Shown piece after piece: positions 27,199-36,566 of a stretch of DNA of 64,000 bases. The position numbers and the translations under genes are program-made. The notes under the pieces were generated by a model. The model ran no database searches. It was given only the letters and a program-made list of their open reading frames with translations, and was not told the DNA's origin. Every line of letters starts with the position of its first letter. Positions within the stretch are counted from its first letter, which is position 1. The DNA is from Sulfurisphaera javensis (GTDB taxonomy: Archaea; Thermoproteota; Thermoprotei_A; Sulfolobales; Sulfolobaceae): positions 1,983,812 through 2,047,811 of the forward strand of contig NZ_AP031322.1 in the NCBI RefSeq assembly GCF_041154675.1, in the 5' to 3' direction.

Positions 27199-28239
27199 CT
27201 AAATGAAAGGAAAGTCTTGTAATTTAGCTTCAACTTGCTTATTCCTTATTTCTATATTAACTGAGTAGCCGAAAATTGCATGCTTTGAATTTATATAACC
27301 CATTCCTATAACTCTATTAAGATAAGGAGAGAAAATAGAACTTGTAACATAACCTATTTCGGAATCTAACAGCTTTATTTTATTATCTTTTCTTGGTATA
27401 CTTCTTTCCCCTTTTTTTAACTTTAATCCAACTCTTATCTTTTCTACTCCATTCTTTAATTGTTCTATTATTTTTTCTCTGCCTACGTATTGCTTATCTA
27501 GTGAAAATACCCAATATCTTGCTTCAACAGGAGTAGTATTTTCATCTATGTCTTCTCCATATAATACAAAACCCATCTCTTGCCTTATACTATCTCTGCA
27601 TATCAAGCCAGCTGGCCTTACTCCTACTGAAACTAATCTTTGTATAATTTTTGAAATAGTTTCTGGTACTCCCCATACTTCAACGCCATCCTCTCCAGTC
27701 CATCCAGATCTGCTTAAGAGAAATACCTCCTCACCAAGAAATTTAGTATTCAATCGGAACTCTAATGGTTTTAACTCTATCTTCTCTATAAAATTCCATA
27801 CATTTCTTCCTTGTATTGCTATCATGGCATATTTAAAGGTTAAATCTTCAACTTCTAAAGAAGAATTTGATTCAATCCAGTGTATTACTTTTTCTCTATT
27901 TATTGCATTTGTGACTATAAGAAATTCATTATCACTTACTTTATAGCTCATTACATCATCTACAAATCCACCTTTATCATTAAGAAATGCAGTAGGACCT
28001 ACCATATTATTTACAGGAGTATTCCTAATATCTTTAGCAATAAGATAATTAAACTGATCAATATTACCTTTAACTCTTAATCTCCCCATATGCGAAAGAT
28101 CAAAAAATGCTGCAGAAGTACGAACTGCCATATGTTCTTCTTGATAAGAAGAATATTTCATCGGCATTTGCCATCCAGCAAACTCGCCTATATCGGCATT
28201 AAGTTTAGATTCAATATCCAAAAGAGGTGTACTAAACAT
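27199..28239 (-). CDS. gcvT: Aminomethyltransferase (glycine cleavage T protein)
   Basis: This 346-residue folate-dependent enzyme releases ammonia from the aminomethyl-lipoyl H protein and transfers the one-carbon unit to the archaeal pterin carrier. Typical blocks are [45 protein letters not shown] and [15 protein letters not shown]. It heads a minus-strand operon gcvT-gcvH-PAC2-Hsp20 and is divergent from gcvPA/gcvPB with only 38 bp between the probable start codons. Confidence 0.94.
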   Translation of the reverse strand: MFSTPLLDIESKLNADIGEFAGWQMPMKYSSYQEEHMAVRTSAAFFDLSHMGRLRVKGNIDQFNYLIAKDIRNTPVNNMVGPTAFLNDKGGFVDDVMSYKVSDNEFLIVTNAINREKVIHWIESNSSLEVEDLTFKYAMIAIQGRNVWNFIEKIELKPLEFRLNTKFLGEEVFLLSRSGWTGEDGVEVWGVPETISKIIQRLVSVGVRPAGLICRDSIRQEMGFVLYGEDIDENTTPVEARYWVFSLDKQYVGREKIIEQLKNGVEKIRVGLKLKKGERSIPRKDNKIKLLDSEIGYVTSSIFSPYLNRVIGMGYINSKHAIFGYSVNIEIRNKQVEAKLQDFPFI

Positions 28240-28277
28240 TTTTAATTCATATATTGAATACTAGTAGGCATATTTAT
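28240..28277. promoter_or_regulatory. 38-bp divergent promoter for the two glycine cleavage operons
   Basis: On the plus strand, TTCATATATTG (28247-28257) lies about 27 bp before ATG 28278 of gcvPA. On the minus strand, ATAAATATGCC (28266-28276) lies about 27-30 bp before ATG 28239 of gcvT. Both operons would start at or next to their start codons from overlapping, face-to-face promoters. Each TATA box lies close to the other gene's start. Confidence 0.55.
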
Positions 28278-29615
28278 ATGGAGATGCATCCATGGTTACC
28301 AAATCTAAAGTATATTAATGAAATGCTAGAAAGCATAGGAGTAAATAACATTGATGATTTATTTAGAGACGTACCAACTGAAATTATATTAAAGAGAGAA
28401 TTAAATATAGATTATAAAAAGCCTCTTTCTGAGTATGAAATCCTTCTAAAGTTGCAAGAGTTACAAGATAAAAACAAGAGATTAGTAATGCCACCTTTTT
28501 TAGGAGGAGGAATTTGTCCACATTATATTCCAGAGGCTGTAAAATTTATAATAAAAAGATCTGAGTTTTATACTGCATATACTCCTTATCAACCAGAAAT
28601 TTCCCAAGGATTACTACAAGCGTTATTTGAATATCAAAGTCTAATTGCTGAACTTTTCGAAATGGAAGTAGTAAACGCTTCTCTTTATGATTGGGGAAGT
28701 GCTTTAGCTGAGGCAATAATGATGGCAAATAGAATTAACAAAAAAAAGACAGTATTAGTACCTAAATTAATGAATCCTTATCATAAGGAAGTTGTAAAAA
28801 CTTGGACCTATGGTAAAGATATTAAACTTTCAGAAATGCCAATCAATAAAGAAACTGGAACTATAGATGTAGATAAGATAGAATTAAATGAGGATATTTC
28901 GGCTATTTATATTCAACAGCCTAACTTTTACGGTATATTTGAAGATAACATAGAAGCAATAGTCGATCTTGCAAAGAAAAAGAAAATAATTACAATCATG
29001 GGGGTTTCTCCGTTAGCTTTAGGCCTAATTAAACCGCCAGGCGAATACGGAATTGACATTGCTGTAGGAGATGGACAAGAATTAGGATTACCTATGAACT
29101 TTGGTGGCCCACTTTTAGGCATACTAGCAACAAGATGGGATGGACAATTAGTAAGACAAATGCCTGGAAGAATAGTAGGACTAACTAAAGATGTTGAAGG
29201 AAATAGAGGATTTACTTTGATTCTTCAAACTAGGGAACAGTTTGCTAGAAGAGAAAAAGCTACATCAAACATAACAACAAATGAAGCCCTTATGGCTATA
29301 GCAGCAGCAGTTTATCTTTCTTTGCTTGGAAAAAACGGAATAAAAGACCTTGCTGAAGAGATATATATTAGAAGTCATTACGCTGAAAGTAGATTAAAAA
29401 ATGCCGGAATAAAAAGGATTTATAATGGAGATTTCTTTGAAGAATTTGCTGTTGATTTTGGAAGAAATTATGATTTAATTTACGCTAAATTATTAGAAAA
29501 AGGTATACAAGCGGGTTTGAAACTTAATTCCACTCAAGCCTTATTCTGTGTAACAGAAGTTCATACTAAAGATATGATAGATAAGTTAATAGAAAACATT
29601 AGTGAGGTGTTATGA
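28278..29615 (+). CDS. gcvPA: Glycine dehydrogenase (decarboxylating) subunit 1
   Basis: The protein is the N-terminal half of glycine decarboxylase (P protein), a fold-type I PLP family member without the catalytic Lys, pairing with GcvPB. Conserved text includes HPWLPNL at the start, FLGGGICPHYIPEAV, YTPYQPEISQGLLQALFEYQS and GPLLGILATR. ATG 28278 is chosen over TTG 28254 because it matches the family start and the position of the plus-strand TATA element. The stop is directly followed by the GTG of gcvPB. Confidence 0.94.
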   Translation: MEMHPWLPNLKYINEMLESIGVNNIDDLFRDVPTEIILKRELNIDYKKPLSEYEILLKLQELQDKNKRLVMPPFLGGGICPHYIPEAVKFIIKRSEFYTAYTPYQPEISQGLLQALFEYQSLIAELFEMEVVNASLYDWGSALAEAIMMANRINKKKTVLVPKLMNPYHKEVVKTWTYGKDIKLSEMPINKETGTIDVDKIELNEDISAIYIQQPNFYGIFEDNIEAIVDLAKKKKIITIMGVSPLALGLIKPPGEYGIDIAVGDGQELGLPMNFGGPLLGILATRWDGQLVRQMPGRIVGLTKDVEGNRGFTLILQTREQFARREKATSNITTNEALMAIAAAVYLSLLGKNGIKDLAEEIYIRSHYAESRLKNAGIKRIYNGDFFEEFAVDFGRNYDLIYAKLLEKGIQAGLKLNSTQALFCVTEVHTKDMIDKLIENISEVL

Positions 29616-31133
29616 GTGAAATGGCATCAAGCTACATGGGATGAACCACTAATATTTGAATATAAAGGGAAAAATAGGGTAGGCTTAAAGATACCAATAG
29701 AAGAAGAGTTAAGAAAGCAAGTAAAAATTAATTTACCAATAAATCTTAGGAGAAAAGATATAGATTTACCGGAGCTAAGTGAGTTAGAAGTAATTAGACA
29801 TTTCATAAGGTTGTCACAAATGAGTTTCGGAGTAGATAACGGCATGGTACCCTTAGGATCTTGTACCATGAAATATAACCCTAAAATAGAGGAAGAGGCA
29901 GATAATCTGACTCAAAATTTACATCCATTACAAGATGAATCGACAGTTCAAGGAATATTGGAAGTTATTTATGACATGCAAAGATGGCTAGCTGAAATAA
30001 CCGGAATGGAGTTGTGTAGTCTACAAGTGCCTGCTGGAGCAGCCGGAGAACTTGCTGGAGTATTAATGATTAAAAAATATCATGAGATTAAAGGTAGGAA
30101 AAATAGAGATGAAATGCTAGTTGCTGATACGGCACATGGAACTAACCCAGCTAGTGCATCGATGGAGAATTTTAAAGTGATTTATATAAAGTCGAATAAT
30201 GAAGGGTTGGTAGATATTGATGTACTTAAGGAAATAGTAAGCGAAAGGACGGCTGGATTTATGTTGACTAATCCTAATACATTAGGATTGTTTGAAGAGA
30301 ATATACTGGATATTGCAAAATACATACATTCAGTTGATGCAAAGCTTTATTATGATGGGGCAAACCTTAATGGCATTTTAGGTATAGTTAGGCCAGGAGA
30401 TATGGGGTTTGACATAGTTCATTTGAACTTGCATAAGACCTTTGCTGTACCTCATGGAGGAGGTGGGCCAGGTGCTGGAGCAATTTGCGCTAAAGGAGAG
30501 ATGGTTGATTATCTGCCATATCCACTTGTAGAGAAAAAGAATGGAAAATATTCACTAACTTATATACCTAAATATACTATAGGTAAGATAGCTACATATT
30601 ATGGAAACATTGGCAACGTAGTAAGAGCTTATATCTATATTCTTGGATTGGGAGCTGAGGGCATATCATTAGTAGGTAAGATGAGCACGTTAGCCACAAA
30701 TTACTTGATTTCTAAACTTAAAGATGTAAAAGGATTAGATTTAATTGCACCAAATAGACCTAGAAAGCATGAGGTAGTATTTTCTGCTAAAACGTTAGCT
30801 AAAGAAACTGGAGTTACAGCTAACGATATAGCTAAGGCGCTATTAGATAGAGGATTCTATGCTCCTACTATATATTTTCCTCCCAATGTAGAAGAGGCAT
30901 TAATGATAGAACCCACAGAGACAGAACCAAAAGAGGTTTTGGATAGTTTCGCTGAGGCAGTAAGAGATATTATAAATTTGGCATATACTAACCCTAATGA
31001 GGTACTATCATCTCCAAAAAATACGGCAGTTAGGAGATTAGACCAAGTAATTGCAAATCATCCTTCAAGTGTTACTCCAACATATAGAGTGAAAAGATTA
31101 AGAGAAGAAGGAAAAATAGGTTCCTTAAAGTAA
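29616..31133 (+). CDS. gcvPB: Glycine dehydrogenase (decarboxylating) subunit 2
   Basis: The 505-residue PLP-binding half of the P protein has the Schiff-base lysine at residue 274 in HLNLHKTFAVPHGGGGPGAG. Other family blocks are PLGSCTMKYNPK and DTAHGTNPASASM. With GcvPA it decarboxylates glycine and loads the aminomethyl group on GcvH. The GTG start abuts the gcvPA stop, showing coupled translation. It converges with the signal peptidase gene and overlaps it by 9 bp. Confidence 0.95.
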   Translation: MKWHQATWDEPLIFEYKGKNRVGLKIPIEEELRKQVKINLPINLRRKDIDLPELSELEVIRHFIRLSQMSFGVDNGMVPLGSCTMKYNPKIEEEADNLTQNLHPLQDESTVQGILEVIYDMQRWLAEITGMELCSLQVPAGAAGELAGVLMIKKYHEIKGRKNRDEMLVADTAHGTNPASASMENFKVIYIKSNNEGLVDIDVLKEIVSERTAGFMLTNPNTLGLFEENILDIAKYIHSVDAKLYYDGANLNGILGIVRPGDMGFDIVHLNLHKTFAVPHGGGGPGAGAICAKGEMVDYLPYPLVEKKNGKYSLTYIPKYTIGKIATYYGNIGNVVRAYIYILGLGAEGISLVGKMSTLATNYLISKLKDVKGLDLIAPNRPRKHEVVFSAKTLAKETGVTANDIAKALLDRGFYAPTIYFPPNVEEALMIEPTETEPKEVLDSFAEAVRDIINLAYTNPNEVLSSPKNTAVRRLDQVIANHPSSVTPTYRVKRLREEGKIGSLK

Positions 31134-31553
31134 TGAGAAAAGTATTGAGATATAACCAAGATAAGGTATAGATATAACAACGCCATTAATCTCAGCAACT
31201 TTTCCTATAACTTGTGTTTGAGATACTCCATATGGTCCTTCTAAACCAATTTTGTTATCAGGCTGAGGATTTGTTATATGATCTACTCCTTGGGTGACGT
31301 AATAGGTTTCTCCATCAATATAGTTTATTTTTATCACATGATGTATAACATATGTATTAAAAGTAGGCGATTTATATATTATTATATCTCCTATTTTAAT
31401 ATTGCTAGGAGATGTATAAAATGTTAAGTAACCATTTTGAAAAATAGGATACATTGAAACTCCTTCAACGCTTGCTGTTTGCACTACTCCAGATAAAACT
31501 ACAATATAGATTAAAATTATAACAACAAGAAGTAATATATCACTCTTCTTCAT
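31125..31553 (-). CDS. Signal peptidase I, archaeal S26B type
   Basis: This 142-residue membrane protease has an N-terminal transmembrane helix (about residues 5-24), then the catalytic Ser33 in EGVSMYPIF and the archaeal/ER-type His of VIHHVIKI (71-72) in place of the bacterial Lys. GDIIIYKSP and the C-terminal hydrophobic end complete the family pattern. It removes signal peptides outside the membrane. It overlaps a zinc-ribbon gene by 14 bp and is the last gene of a three-gene minus-strand run. Confidence 0.88.
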   Translation of the reverse strand: MKKSDILLLVVIILIYIVVLSGVVQTASVEGVSMYPIFQNGYLTFYTSPSNIKIGDIIIYKSPTFNTYVIHHVIKINYIDGETYYVTQGVDHITNPQPDNKIGLEGPYGVSQTQVIGKVAEINGVVISIPYLGYISILFSLL

Positions 31554-31854
31554 CTAGATCACTAAGATCTAGTTCAATTACTTCAGCCCTATCTTCTTCC
31601 TCTTTTTCATCCCCAATTTTCTTTACACCTTTTTTACCTTCAACTTCTACTGAACTTCCGCCAGCCCTTATCTTTGAAACGACAGCTTTCCATTTATGAC
31701 CATTAGGGCATTCAAAAGACCCCATTACTGTTATTGTTATTCTTCCGTAAGCGTCAGGGATTGGAGACACTAATTGCCACGTTTTAGTAGGTTTTTCAAC
31801 TCTTGTACCACATGTAGGGCATACGTAGGGATCACTTTGCTTTTTTCTAGGCAT
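31540..31854 (-). CDS. Zinc-ribbon protein with acidic C-terminal tail, unknown function
   Basis: From ATG 31854 this is a 104-residue protein. It has a probable zinc ribbon made of CPTCG (residues 12-16) and CPNGHKW (near 50), a basic N-terminus (PRKKQ), a central beta-rich domain and a long acidic tail (GDEKEEEDRAEVIELDLSDLDEEE region). An earlier in-frame start at 31875 would add hydrophobic residues that belong to the upstream overlapping gene. The mix of a zinc ribbon and an acidic tail suggests nucleic-acid or chromatin association, but no family function is known to me. Confidence 0.65.
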   Translation of the reverse strand: MPRKKQSDPYVCPTCGTRVEKPTKTWQLVSPIPDAYGRITITVMGSFECPNGHKWKAVVSKIRAGGSSVEVEGKKGVKKIGDEKEEEDRAEVIELDLSDLDEEE

Positions 31855-32155
31855 AATTTGTATGATGAAAAACAAGACTATAAATTAATTCTCCTAATAT
31901 TGCTGTTGAAAATAACGTAAATATTAAGAGATTAATCTTTCTCTTTATAGCAAAATTATAAGATATAAGGTTAAAAATAATCAAAAAAGGGTATAGGAGA
32001 GTAGGACTATAAAAATATGAAACAAGATAAGGAGCTGTAGTCCAGGCTATATAAAAAGCTTTTTCATTACTAAGCTTACCTTTAAGAATTTTAGCATAAA
32101 AAGGAGTTAAAGTACCATACACGACAAAAATTAGAAAGCACAAACATAATGACAT
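31847..32155 (-). CDS. Small membrane protein, unknown function
   Basis: The product has 102 residues with three or four hydrophobic segments and a basic loop (FAIKRKINLL), lacking any motif I recognise. It is the first gene of a three-gene run with the zinc-ribbon protein (8-bp overlap) and signal peptidase. A role at the membrane alongside signal peptidase is possible by context only. The divergent enolase gene begins 35 bp away. Confidence 0.5.
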   Translation of the reverse strand: MSLCLCFLIFVVYGTLTPFYAKILKGKLSNEKAFYIAWTTAPYLVSYFYSPTLLYPFLIIFNLISYNFAIKRKINLLIFTLFSTAILGELIYSLVFHHTNYA

Positions 32156-32190
32156 ATTAATCCTTGCTCTTAATTAACATTGAGATTTAA

Positions 32191-33444
32191 ATGAATGACG
32201 ACTACTTTAGGATAAAAAGAATCAAAGGTTATCAAATTCTAGATTCAAGAGGAAACAAGACAATAAGAGTAAAAGTTGAAACATATGGCGGAATATCAGC
32301 CACTGGCGATGCTCCAGCGGGTGCGTCAAAGGGAAGTAGAGAAGCAATAGAATTAAGAGATCAAGATGGGGGAGTAACTAGAGCAATAGAATTAGTTAAT
32401 AGTCTAATTAACGATTCACTAAGAGATTTTGATGTTAGAAATCAATTGGGAATAGATCTTACTCTAATAAAAATGGATGGCACCCCTAATAAATCAAAAA
32501 TAGGTGGAAATACCACAATTGCCACTTCTATTGCAGTAGTTAAGGCAGCGGCAAAATCCCTTGGTCTCGAAGTGTTTCAGTATATAGGAGGGCCTAGAAT
32601 AAGATATTTGCCTATTCCTCTATTAAATATTCTTAATGGAGGACTTCATGCTGGTAATGAGTTAAAAATCCAAGAATTTATTATAATACCTCTAAAGTTT
32701 GATAATTTTAGTGAAGCGCTTTTTGCTGCCGACGAAGTATACAAGAATTTGAAAGGACTAGTAACAGAAAGATATGGAAAAGTTTACACTATGTTAGGCG
32801 ATGAAGGAGGAATAGCTCCTCCATTATCTAAAACAGAAGATGCACTCGATTTGGTCTATACTGCTATTAAAAACTCTGGTTATGAGGATAAGATTATGAT
32901 GGGAATAGACGCAGCATCTTCTGACTTTTTTGATGGAAATCACTACGAAATAGATGGTAAAAAACTTACACCAGATGAAATGATAGATTATTATGTTAAC
33001 TTAGCTTCCCGATATCCGTTATTGTATATAGAAGATCCCTTCAACGAGAACGATTTCGCAAGATTTTCTATACTTCAACAAAAACTAAAGAAAAGCATAA
33101 TTACTGGGGATGATCTCTTTACTACTAACATAGAATATTTAAGAAAAGGAATTGAAATGAATTCTGCTAAAGGTACGATTGTAAAACCTAATCAAATAGG
33201 CACATTATCAGAAACTTTTGAATACATTGAATTTGCTAAAAAGAACTCTATTAAAACAATTGTAAGTCACAGAAGTGGAGAAACTGAAGACTCATTCGTA
33301 GCAGATTTAGCCGTGGGAGTTCAAAGTGATTTTATTAAAACTGGTGCACCAGCAAGAGGAGAAAGAACGAGCAAATATAATAGATTAATAGAAATAGAAA
33401 CGGATTATGGATTAGAATATTATGGTAAAAAAATTTATCTTTAA
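32191..33444 (+). CDS. eno: Enolase
   Basis: This 417-residue protein interconverts 2-phosphoglycerate and phosphoenolpyruvate. Family features are the N-terminal [22 protein letters not shown], metal-binding acids in [15 protein letters not shown] and GDDLFTT, the catalytic Lys in VKPNQIGTL, and [18 protein letters not shown]. Its length is normal. It converges with a small membrane protein gene, overlapping by four bases. With PEP synthase at 56130-58493 it serves gluconeogenesis. Confidence 0.96.
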   Translation: MNDDYFRIKRIKGYQILDSRGNKTIRVKVETYGGISATGDAPAGASKGSREAIELRDQDGGVTRAIELVNSLINDSLRDFDVRNQLGIDLTLIKMDGTPNKSKIGGNTTIATSIAVVKAAAKSLGLEVFQYIGGPRIRYLPIPLLNILNGGLHAGNELKIQEFIIIPLKFDNFSEALFAADEVYKNLKGLVTERYGKVYTMLGDEGGIAPPLSKTEDALDLVYTAIKNSGYEDKIMMGIDAASSDFFDGNHYEIDGKKLTPDEMIDYYVNLASRYPLLYIEDPFNENDFARFSILQQKLKKSIITGDDLFTTNIEYLRKGIEMNSAKGTIVKPNQIGTLSETFEYIEFAKKNSIKTIVSHRSGETEDSFVADLAVGVQSDFIKTGAPARGERTSKYNRLIEIETDYGLEYYGKKIYL

Positions 33445-33689
33445 GGTATTAAAATACCTATTATTATTAAAAATATAGCTAATACTAGCATTAACATTAC
33501 AAAAGTCCTAAAAGGCATGTTAGGAAGCTCTTTAAATGCCTTGACTAATCCATATATAATAGCTCCTATTAATACCATAAATACAATAGCTAATCCTATG
33601 ACAATTAATCCTGTTGCTAAAGGCGATGCATTAAAATGAAATAAACCAGCTAATTGAGAAGTGACGTTAGCAAGATTTTGTAAGCTCAT
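33441..33689 (-). CDS. Small two-helix membrane protein, unknown function
   Basis: The product has 82 residues with two strong hydrophobic segments (about 24-48 and 60-81) joined by a short loop with a conserved-looking [10 protein letters not shown]. Size and topology resemble small integral proteins often conserved next to cdvA-side genes in Sulfolobales, but no function is known to me. The ATG at 33689 faces the C/D-box sRNA and cdvA. Confidence 0.5.
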   Translation of the reverse strand: MSLQNLANVTSQLAGLFHFNASPLATGLIVIGLAIVFMVLIGAIIYGLVKAFKELPNMPFRTFVMLMLVLAIFLIIIGILIP

Positions 33690-33756
33690 ACTTAATCGTA
33701 AAGTATATCTTTCTCGTAAATGTTTTTTAAACTTTCTTACATAATATTTTCCTGCG

Positions 33757-33806
33757 GATGATGAGGGTTAAAAGCGCTTAACGGTGATGAACCTCTACCT
33801 TCTGAG
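33757..33806 (+). ncRNA. C/D-box guide sRNA candidate upstream of cdvA
   Basis: Box C is ATGATGA (33758-33764), a degenerate D' box CTTA (33777-33780), a 3-nt spacer, box C' GTGATGA (33784-33790) and box D CTGA (33802-33805). The guides are 12 nt (33765-33776) and 11 nt (33791-33801, ACCTCTACCTT). This is the classic dual-guide archaeal layout. A TATA-like TTTTTTAAAC (33723-33732) is about 27 bp upstream of the expected 5' end. No terminal stem is evident. Targets are unknown; the D guide would direct methylation to the fifth base (U) of AAGGUAGAGGU. Confidence 0.65.
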
Positions 33807-33815
33807 GAGCACAAA

Positions 33816-33857
33816 CCTTTATAAGTAAAATATTGTAGAGCTCATATTTTTGAGGAG
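33816..33857 (+). promoter_or_regulatory. cdvA promoter and ribosome-binding site
   Basis: The TATA-like CCTTTATAAG (33817-33826) predicts a start near 33847. TGAGGAG (33851-33857) lies 7 bases before ATG 33865 and is a good Shine-Dalgarno match, so this mRNA has a short leader. An in-frame TTG at 33850 would translate the binding site itself and is rejected as start. Confidence 0.6.
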
Positions 33858-33864
33858 TATTACC

Positions 33865-34581
33865 ATGCCAATTTCAGTTGATGTATTAACGAAGTTTGTT
33901 GGGCAAAAGATTAAAGATGTATATGGTAGGGACGTTGGTAGTATAATACACGTATATACTGAAATTGACGGAACAGTAACTGGCATAGAAATCTCTTACG
34001 GTAATTCATTTGTTACTGTTAGCCCTGACATGATAAAAATGGACGGAGATTCAATAGTATTATTACCAGAATGGAAAACTGAAGCCATAAAGATTTTAGG
34101 CTATATGGAGAAAATAAGAAGAAGGCAGAAAGCCTTAGAAGAGTTATACTCAAAACAAGAAATTCCAAAGAGTATGTATGACGATATGAAAAGAAAGCTA
34201 GATTCTGAATTACTAAAATTAAGAGAAGAACATACAAAATTGAAAAGTAAATTAAAGACAAGATTGAATGAAATTGAAGATCAACTAGCTCAAATTGATA
34301 AAGCTACAATCTCACTAAAGATGAGTTATATTTCTGGTGAATTACCAGAAGTAGCTTATAAGAATTCTATGGAAATTTTGAGACAATCAAAAGAAAGTTA
34401 TACGTTAGAAAGGGATGATATAAAGAAGACTTTAGATAAATTGGATGGTTTGGATAAAGAGGGAATAGATATTAAGCCTTCTCCCTCATTAACTACGCAA
34501 CAAGAGCAACCTACAAAAACGGATAATAACAAATCGGAAGTACCATTGCCAATACCAGTAAGGGTAATAAATACTTTGTAA
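33865..34581 (+). CDS. cdvA: Cell division protein CdvA
   Basis: The 238-residue protein has an N-terminal PRC-barrel-like beta domain (about 1-70, [17 protein letters not shown]), a long coiled coil (about 75-190) and a C-terminal tail ending in PLPIPVRVI. That tail is the conserved E3B-like peptide that binds the CdvB winged-helix domain. CdvA is specific to Crenarchaeota, marks the mid-cell membrane and recruits ESCRT-III. It is the first gene of cdvABC. In Sulfolobus the cluster is cell-cycle regulated; the exact operator is not visible here. Confidence 0.95.
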   Translation: MPISVDVLTKFVGQKIKDVYGRDVGSIIHVYTEIDGTVTGIEISYGNSFVTVSPDMIKMDGDSIVLLPEWKTEAIKILGYMEKIRRRQKALEELYSKQEIPKSMYDDMKRKLDSELLKLREEHTKLKSKLKTRLNEIEDQLAQIDKATISLKMSYISGELPEVAYKNSMEILRQSKESYTLERDDIKKTLDKLDGLDKEGIDIKPSPSLTTQQEQPTKTDNNKSEVPLPIPVRVINTL

Positions 34582-34599
34582 CTAATTTAGTGAAATAGT

Positions 34600-35400
34600 A
34601 TGTTTGATAAGATTTCATCATTTTTTAACAATGACAGAAAACGTAAGGCACAATTAGGCAAAGTTATCACAGAAATATCTTTGAAATTAAAGGACCAACA
34701 AGATAGGCTTGATGAAGCAATTAGACGACTGCGAGAAAGAGATAAAGAACTATATGAAAAAGTAATAAGAGCTCAAATAGAAGGAGATATGGCTAAAGCA
34801 ACAATATATGCTCAAGAAATTTCAGACATAAGGAAAATGATCAAAATAATTTACACTGCTTTCTTAGCTATAGAAAAAGTAAGAATAAAATTAGACACTG
34901 TACAAGAACTACAAGGCGTTTCGTTAGTATTATTACCAGTAATGAAAGTTTTAGGACAGCTAAAGGATCAGATTAGAGGTATAGCCCCAGAAGTTGCAAT
35001 TGCATTAGATTCAATAACGAGTAGTGTGAATAGCATTGCTGTTGAAACTGGAGCGCTGAGTGAAAAGACCGTAGTACCGACAGTAATTGATGAGGAGGCA
35101 CAAAAAATATTAAATGAAACTAAAAAAATGGCAGAAGATAAACTAAAAGAACTGTTGCCAGAATTACCCTATCCGCCAAGTGATACCCCATATTCTAGGA
35201 AACAACCAATAGAAATAAAACATGAACAAACTAAACCTAAGAAGAAACCCACAGAAGAAGATTTGCTTAATTACATAAGACAAACTGGTGGATTCTTAGA
35301 TGTAGAACACTTTTGTAAAATATATGATGTAGAGAAAGATGAGGTCTTTGACTTACTTAAATCGCTAGCAGCTAAGGGTTTAGTAACTTTAGAAGGGTGA
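34600..35400 (+). CDS. cdvB: ESCRT-III-like cell division protein CdvB
   Basis: The 266-residue protein has a charged helical ESCRT-III core (about residues 15-175), a proline-rich MIT-interacting motif at about 185-194 ([10 protein letters not shown]) for CdvC, and a C-terminal winged-helix domain (about 218-264) that binds CdvA. The winged helix marks it as CdvB proper rather than CdvB1/B2. It forms the division ring that is remodelled by CdvC and degraded by the proteasome in Sulfolobus. It lies 18 bp after cdvA and 4 bp before cdvC. Confidence 0.95.
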   Translation: MFDKISSFFNNDRKRKAQLGKVITEISLKLKDQQDRLDEAIRRLRERDKELYEKVIRAQIEGDMAKATIYAQEISDIRKMIKIIYTAFLAIEKVRIKLDTVQELQGVSLVLLPVMKVLGQLKDQIRGIAPEVAIALDSITSSVNSIAVETGALSEKTVVPTVIDEEAQKILNETKKMAEDKLKELLPELPYPPSDTPYSRKQPIEIKHEQTKPKKKPTEEDLLNYIRQTGGFLDVEHFCKIYDVEKDEVFDLLKSLAAKGLVTLEG

Positions 35401-35404
35401 GTAG

Positions 35405-36514
35405 ATGTCAGCTCAAGCAATGTTAGAAGAAATGGCTAGAAAATATGCTATAAATGCTGTAAAAGCTGACAAGGAAGGAAAGGCAGAGGATGCAATAAAC
35501 AACTATAAAAAGGCAATAGAAGTGCTTTCACAATTAATTGCATTATACCCAGATTCTCCATCTATTAAAGTTTATGAGCAGATGATAGCGGAATACAAAA
35601 AAAGAATAGAAGTATTAAAGGAAGCAGTTCCAGCAAGTGGCAGTGATTCAAAGCAAGTTGACATCGAGGATCTTATAGTTAAGGAGAAACCTAAAGTTTC
35701 CTTTAAGGATATTGTAGGTCTTAATGACGTAAAAGAGGCATTAAAAGAGGCTATAGTTTATCCTAGCAAAAGGCCAGATCTGTTCCCATTAGGATGGCCT
35801 AGAGGGATACTATTATATGGTCCTCCAGGGTGTGGTAAAACAATGATAGCTGCAGCTGTAGCTAATGAAATAGACTCCTATTTCATACAAGTAGATGCTG
35901 CTTCCATAATGTCAAAATGGTTAGGCGAAGCAGAGAAAAATGTAGCAAAAGTATTTAATAAGGCTAGAGAAATAAGCAAGAAAGAAGGAAAACCAGTAAT
36001 AATATTTATCGATGAACTTGATGCGTTATTAGGAATTTACAGTAGTGAAAACGGTGGTGAAGTTAGGGTTAGAAATCAATTCCTAAAAGAGATGGATGGT
36101 TTACAAGATAAGTCAGAGAACTTTAAAGTTTATGTTATAGGAGCTACAAATAAACCTTGGAGATTAGATGAACCTTTCTTAAGAAGATTCCAAAAAAGAA
36201 TATATGTAAGACTTCCAGATTTCCAACAAAGATTAGCATTACTTCAATATTATACATCAAAGATTAAGATGGAAAACGTTGATTTGAATAAAATTGCTGA
36301 AATGACAGAAGGATATACAGCCAGTGATATTAAGGACATTGTTCAAGCTGCTCAAATAAGAGTAGTTAAGGAAATGTTCGTTAATAACTTAAATGAGCCA
36401 AGACCCGTAACGATGGAGGATTTCATTGAGGTAATCAAAATTAGAAAGCCAAGTGTTAACCAAGAAATGATTAAAGCTTATGAGGCATGGCATGAGAAGT
36501 TTAAAGCTTTATGA
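35405..36514 (+). CDS. cdvC: Vps4-like AAA ATPase CdvC
   Basis: The 369-residue protein has an N-terminal MIT domain (about 1-75), a linker, and an AAA domain with Walker A GPPGCGKT (139-146), Walker [14 protein letters not shown] and the second region of homology with arginine fingers ([11 protein letters not shown]). It disassembles ESCRT-III polymers during cell division and vesicle budding by pulling on the MIM motif of CdvB. It is the last gene of cdvABC and converges with topA. Confidence 0.96.
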   Translation: MSAQAMLEEMARKYAINAVKADKEGKAEDAINNYKKAIEVLSQLIALYPDSPSIKVYEQMIAEYKKRIEVLKEAVPASGSDSKQVDIEDLIVKEKPKVSFKDIVGLNDVKEALKEAIVYPSKRPDLFPLGWPRGILLYGPPGCGKTMIAAAVANEIDSYFIQVDAASIMSKWLGEAEKNVAKVFNKAREISKKEGKPVIIFIDELDALLGIYSSENGGEVRVRNQFLKEMDGLQDKSENFKVYVIGATNKPWRLDEPFLRRFQKRIYVRLPDFQQRLALLQYYTSKIKMENVDLNKIAEMTEGYTASDIKDIVQAAQIRVVKEMFVNNLNEPRPVTMEDFIEVIKIRKPSVNQEMIKAYEAWHEKFKAL

Positions 36515-36566
36515 TCAGATACCCCAGGGTTCATATCACCTATCAAGTTGGCATGACTCACATCAT
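36515..36566 (-). ncRNA. Possible C/D-box sRNA between topA and cdvC
   Basis: On the minus strand, ATGATGT (36566-36560, near box C) spans the end of topA. It is followed by a 13-nt interval, TTGA (36546-36543, D'-like), a 3-nt spacer, GTGATAT (36539-36533, C'-like), a 14-nt interval and CTGA (36518-36515, box D). Spacing fits a dual-guide sRNA and the interval is unusually GC-rich (GAACCCTGGGGTAT). C and C' each deviate from consensus and no terminal stem is seen, so this is weaker than the other candidates. Confidence 0.33.
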
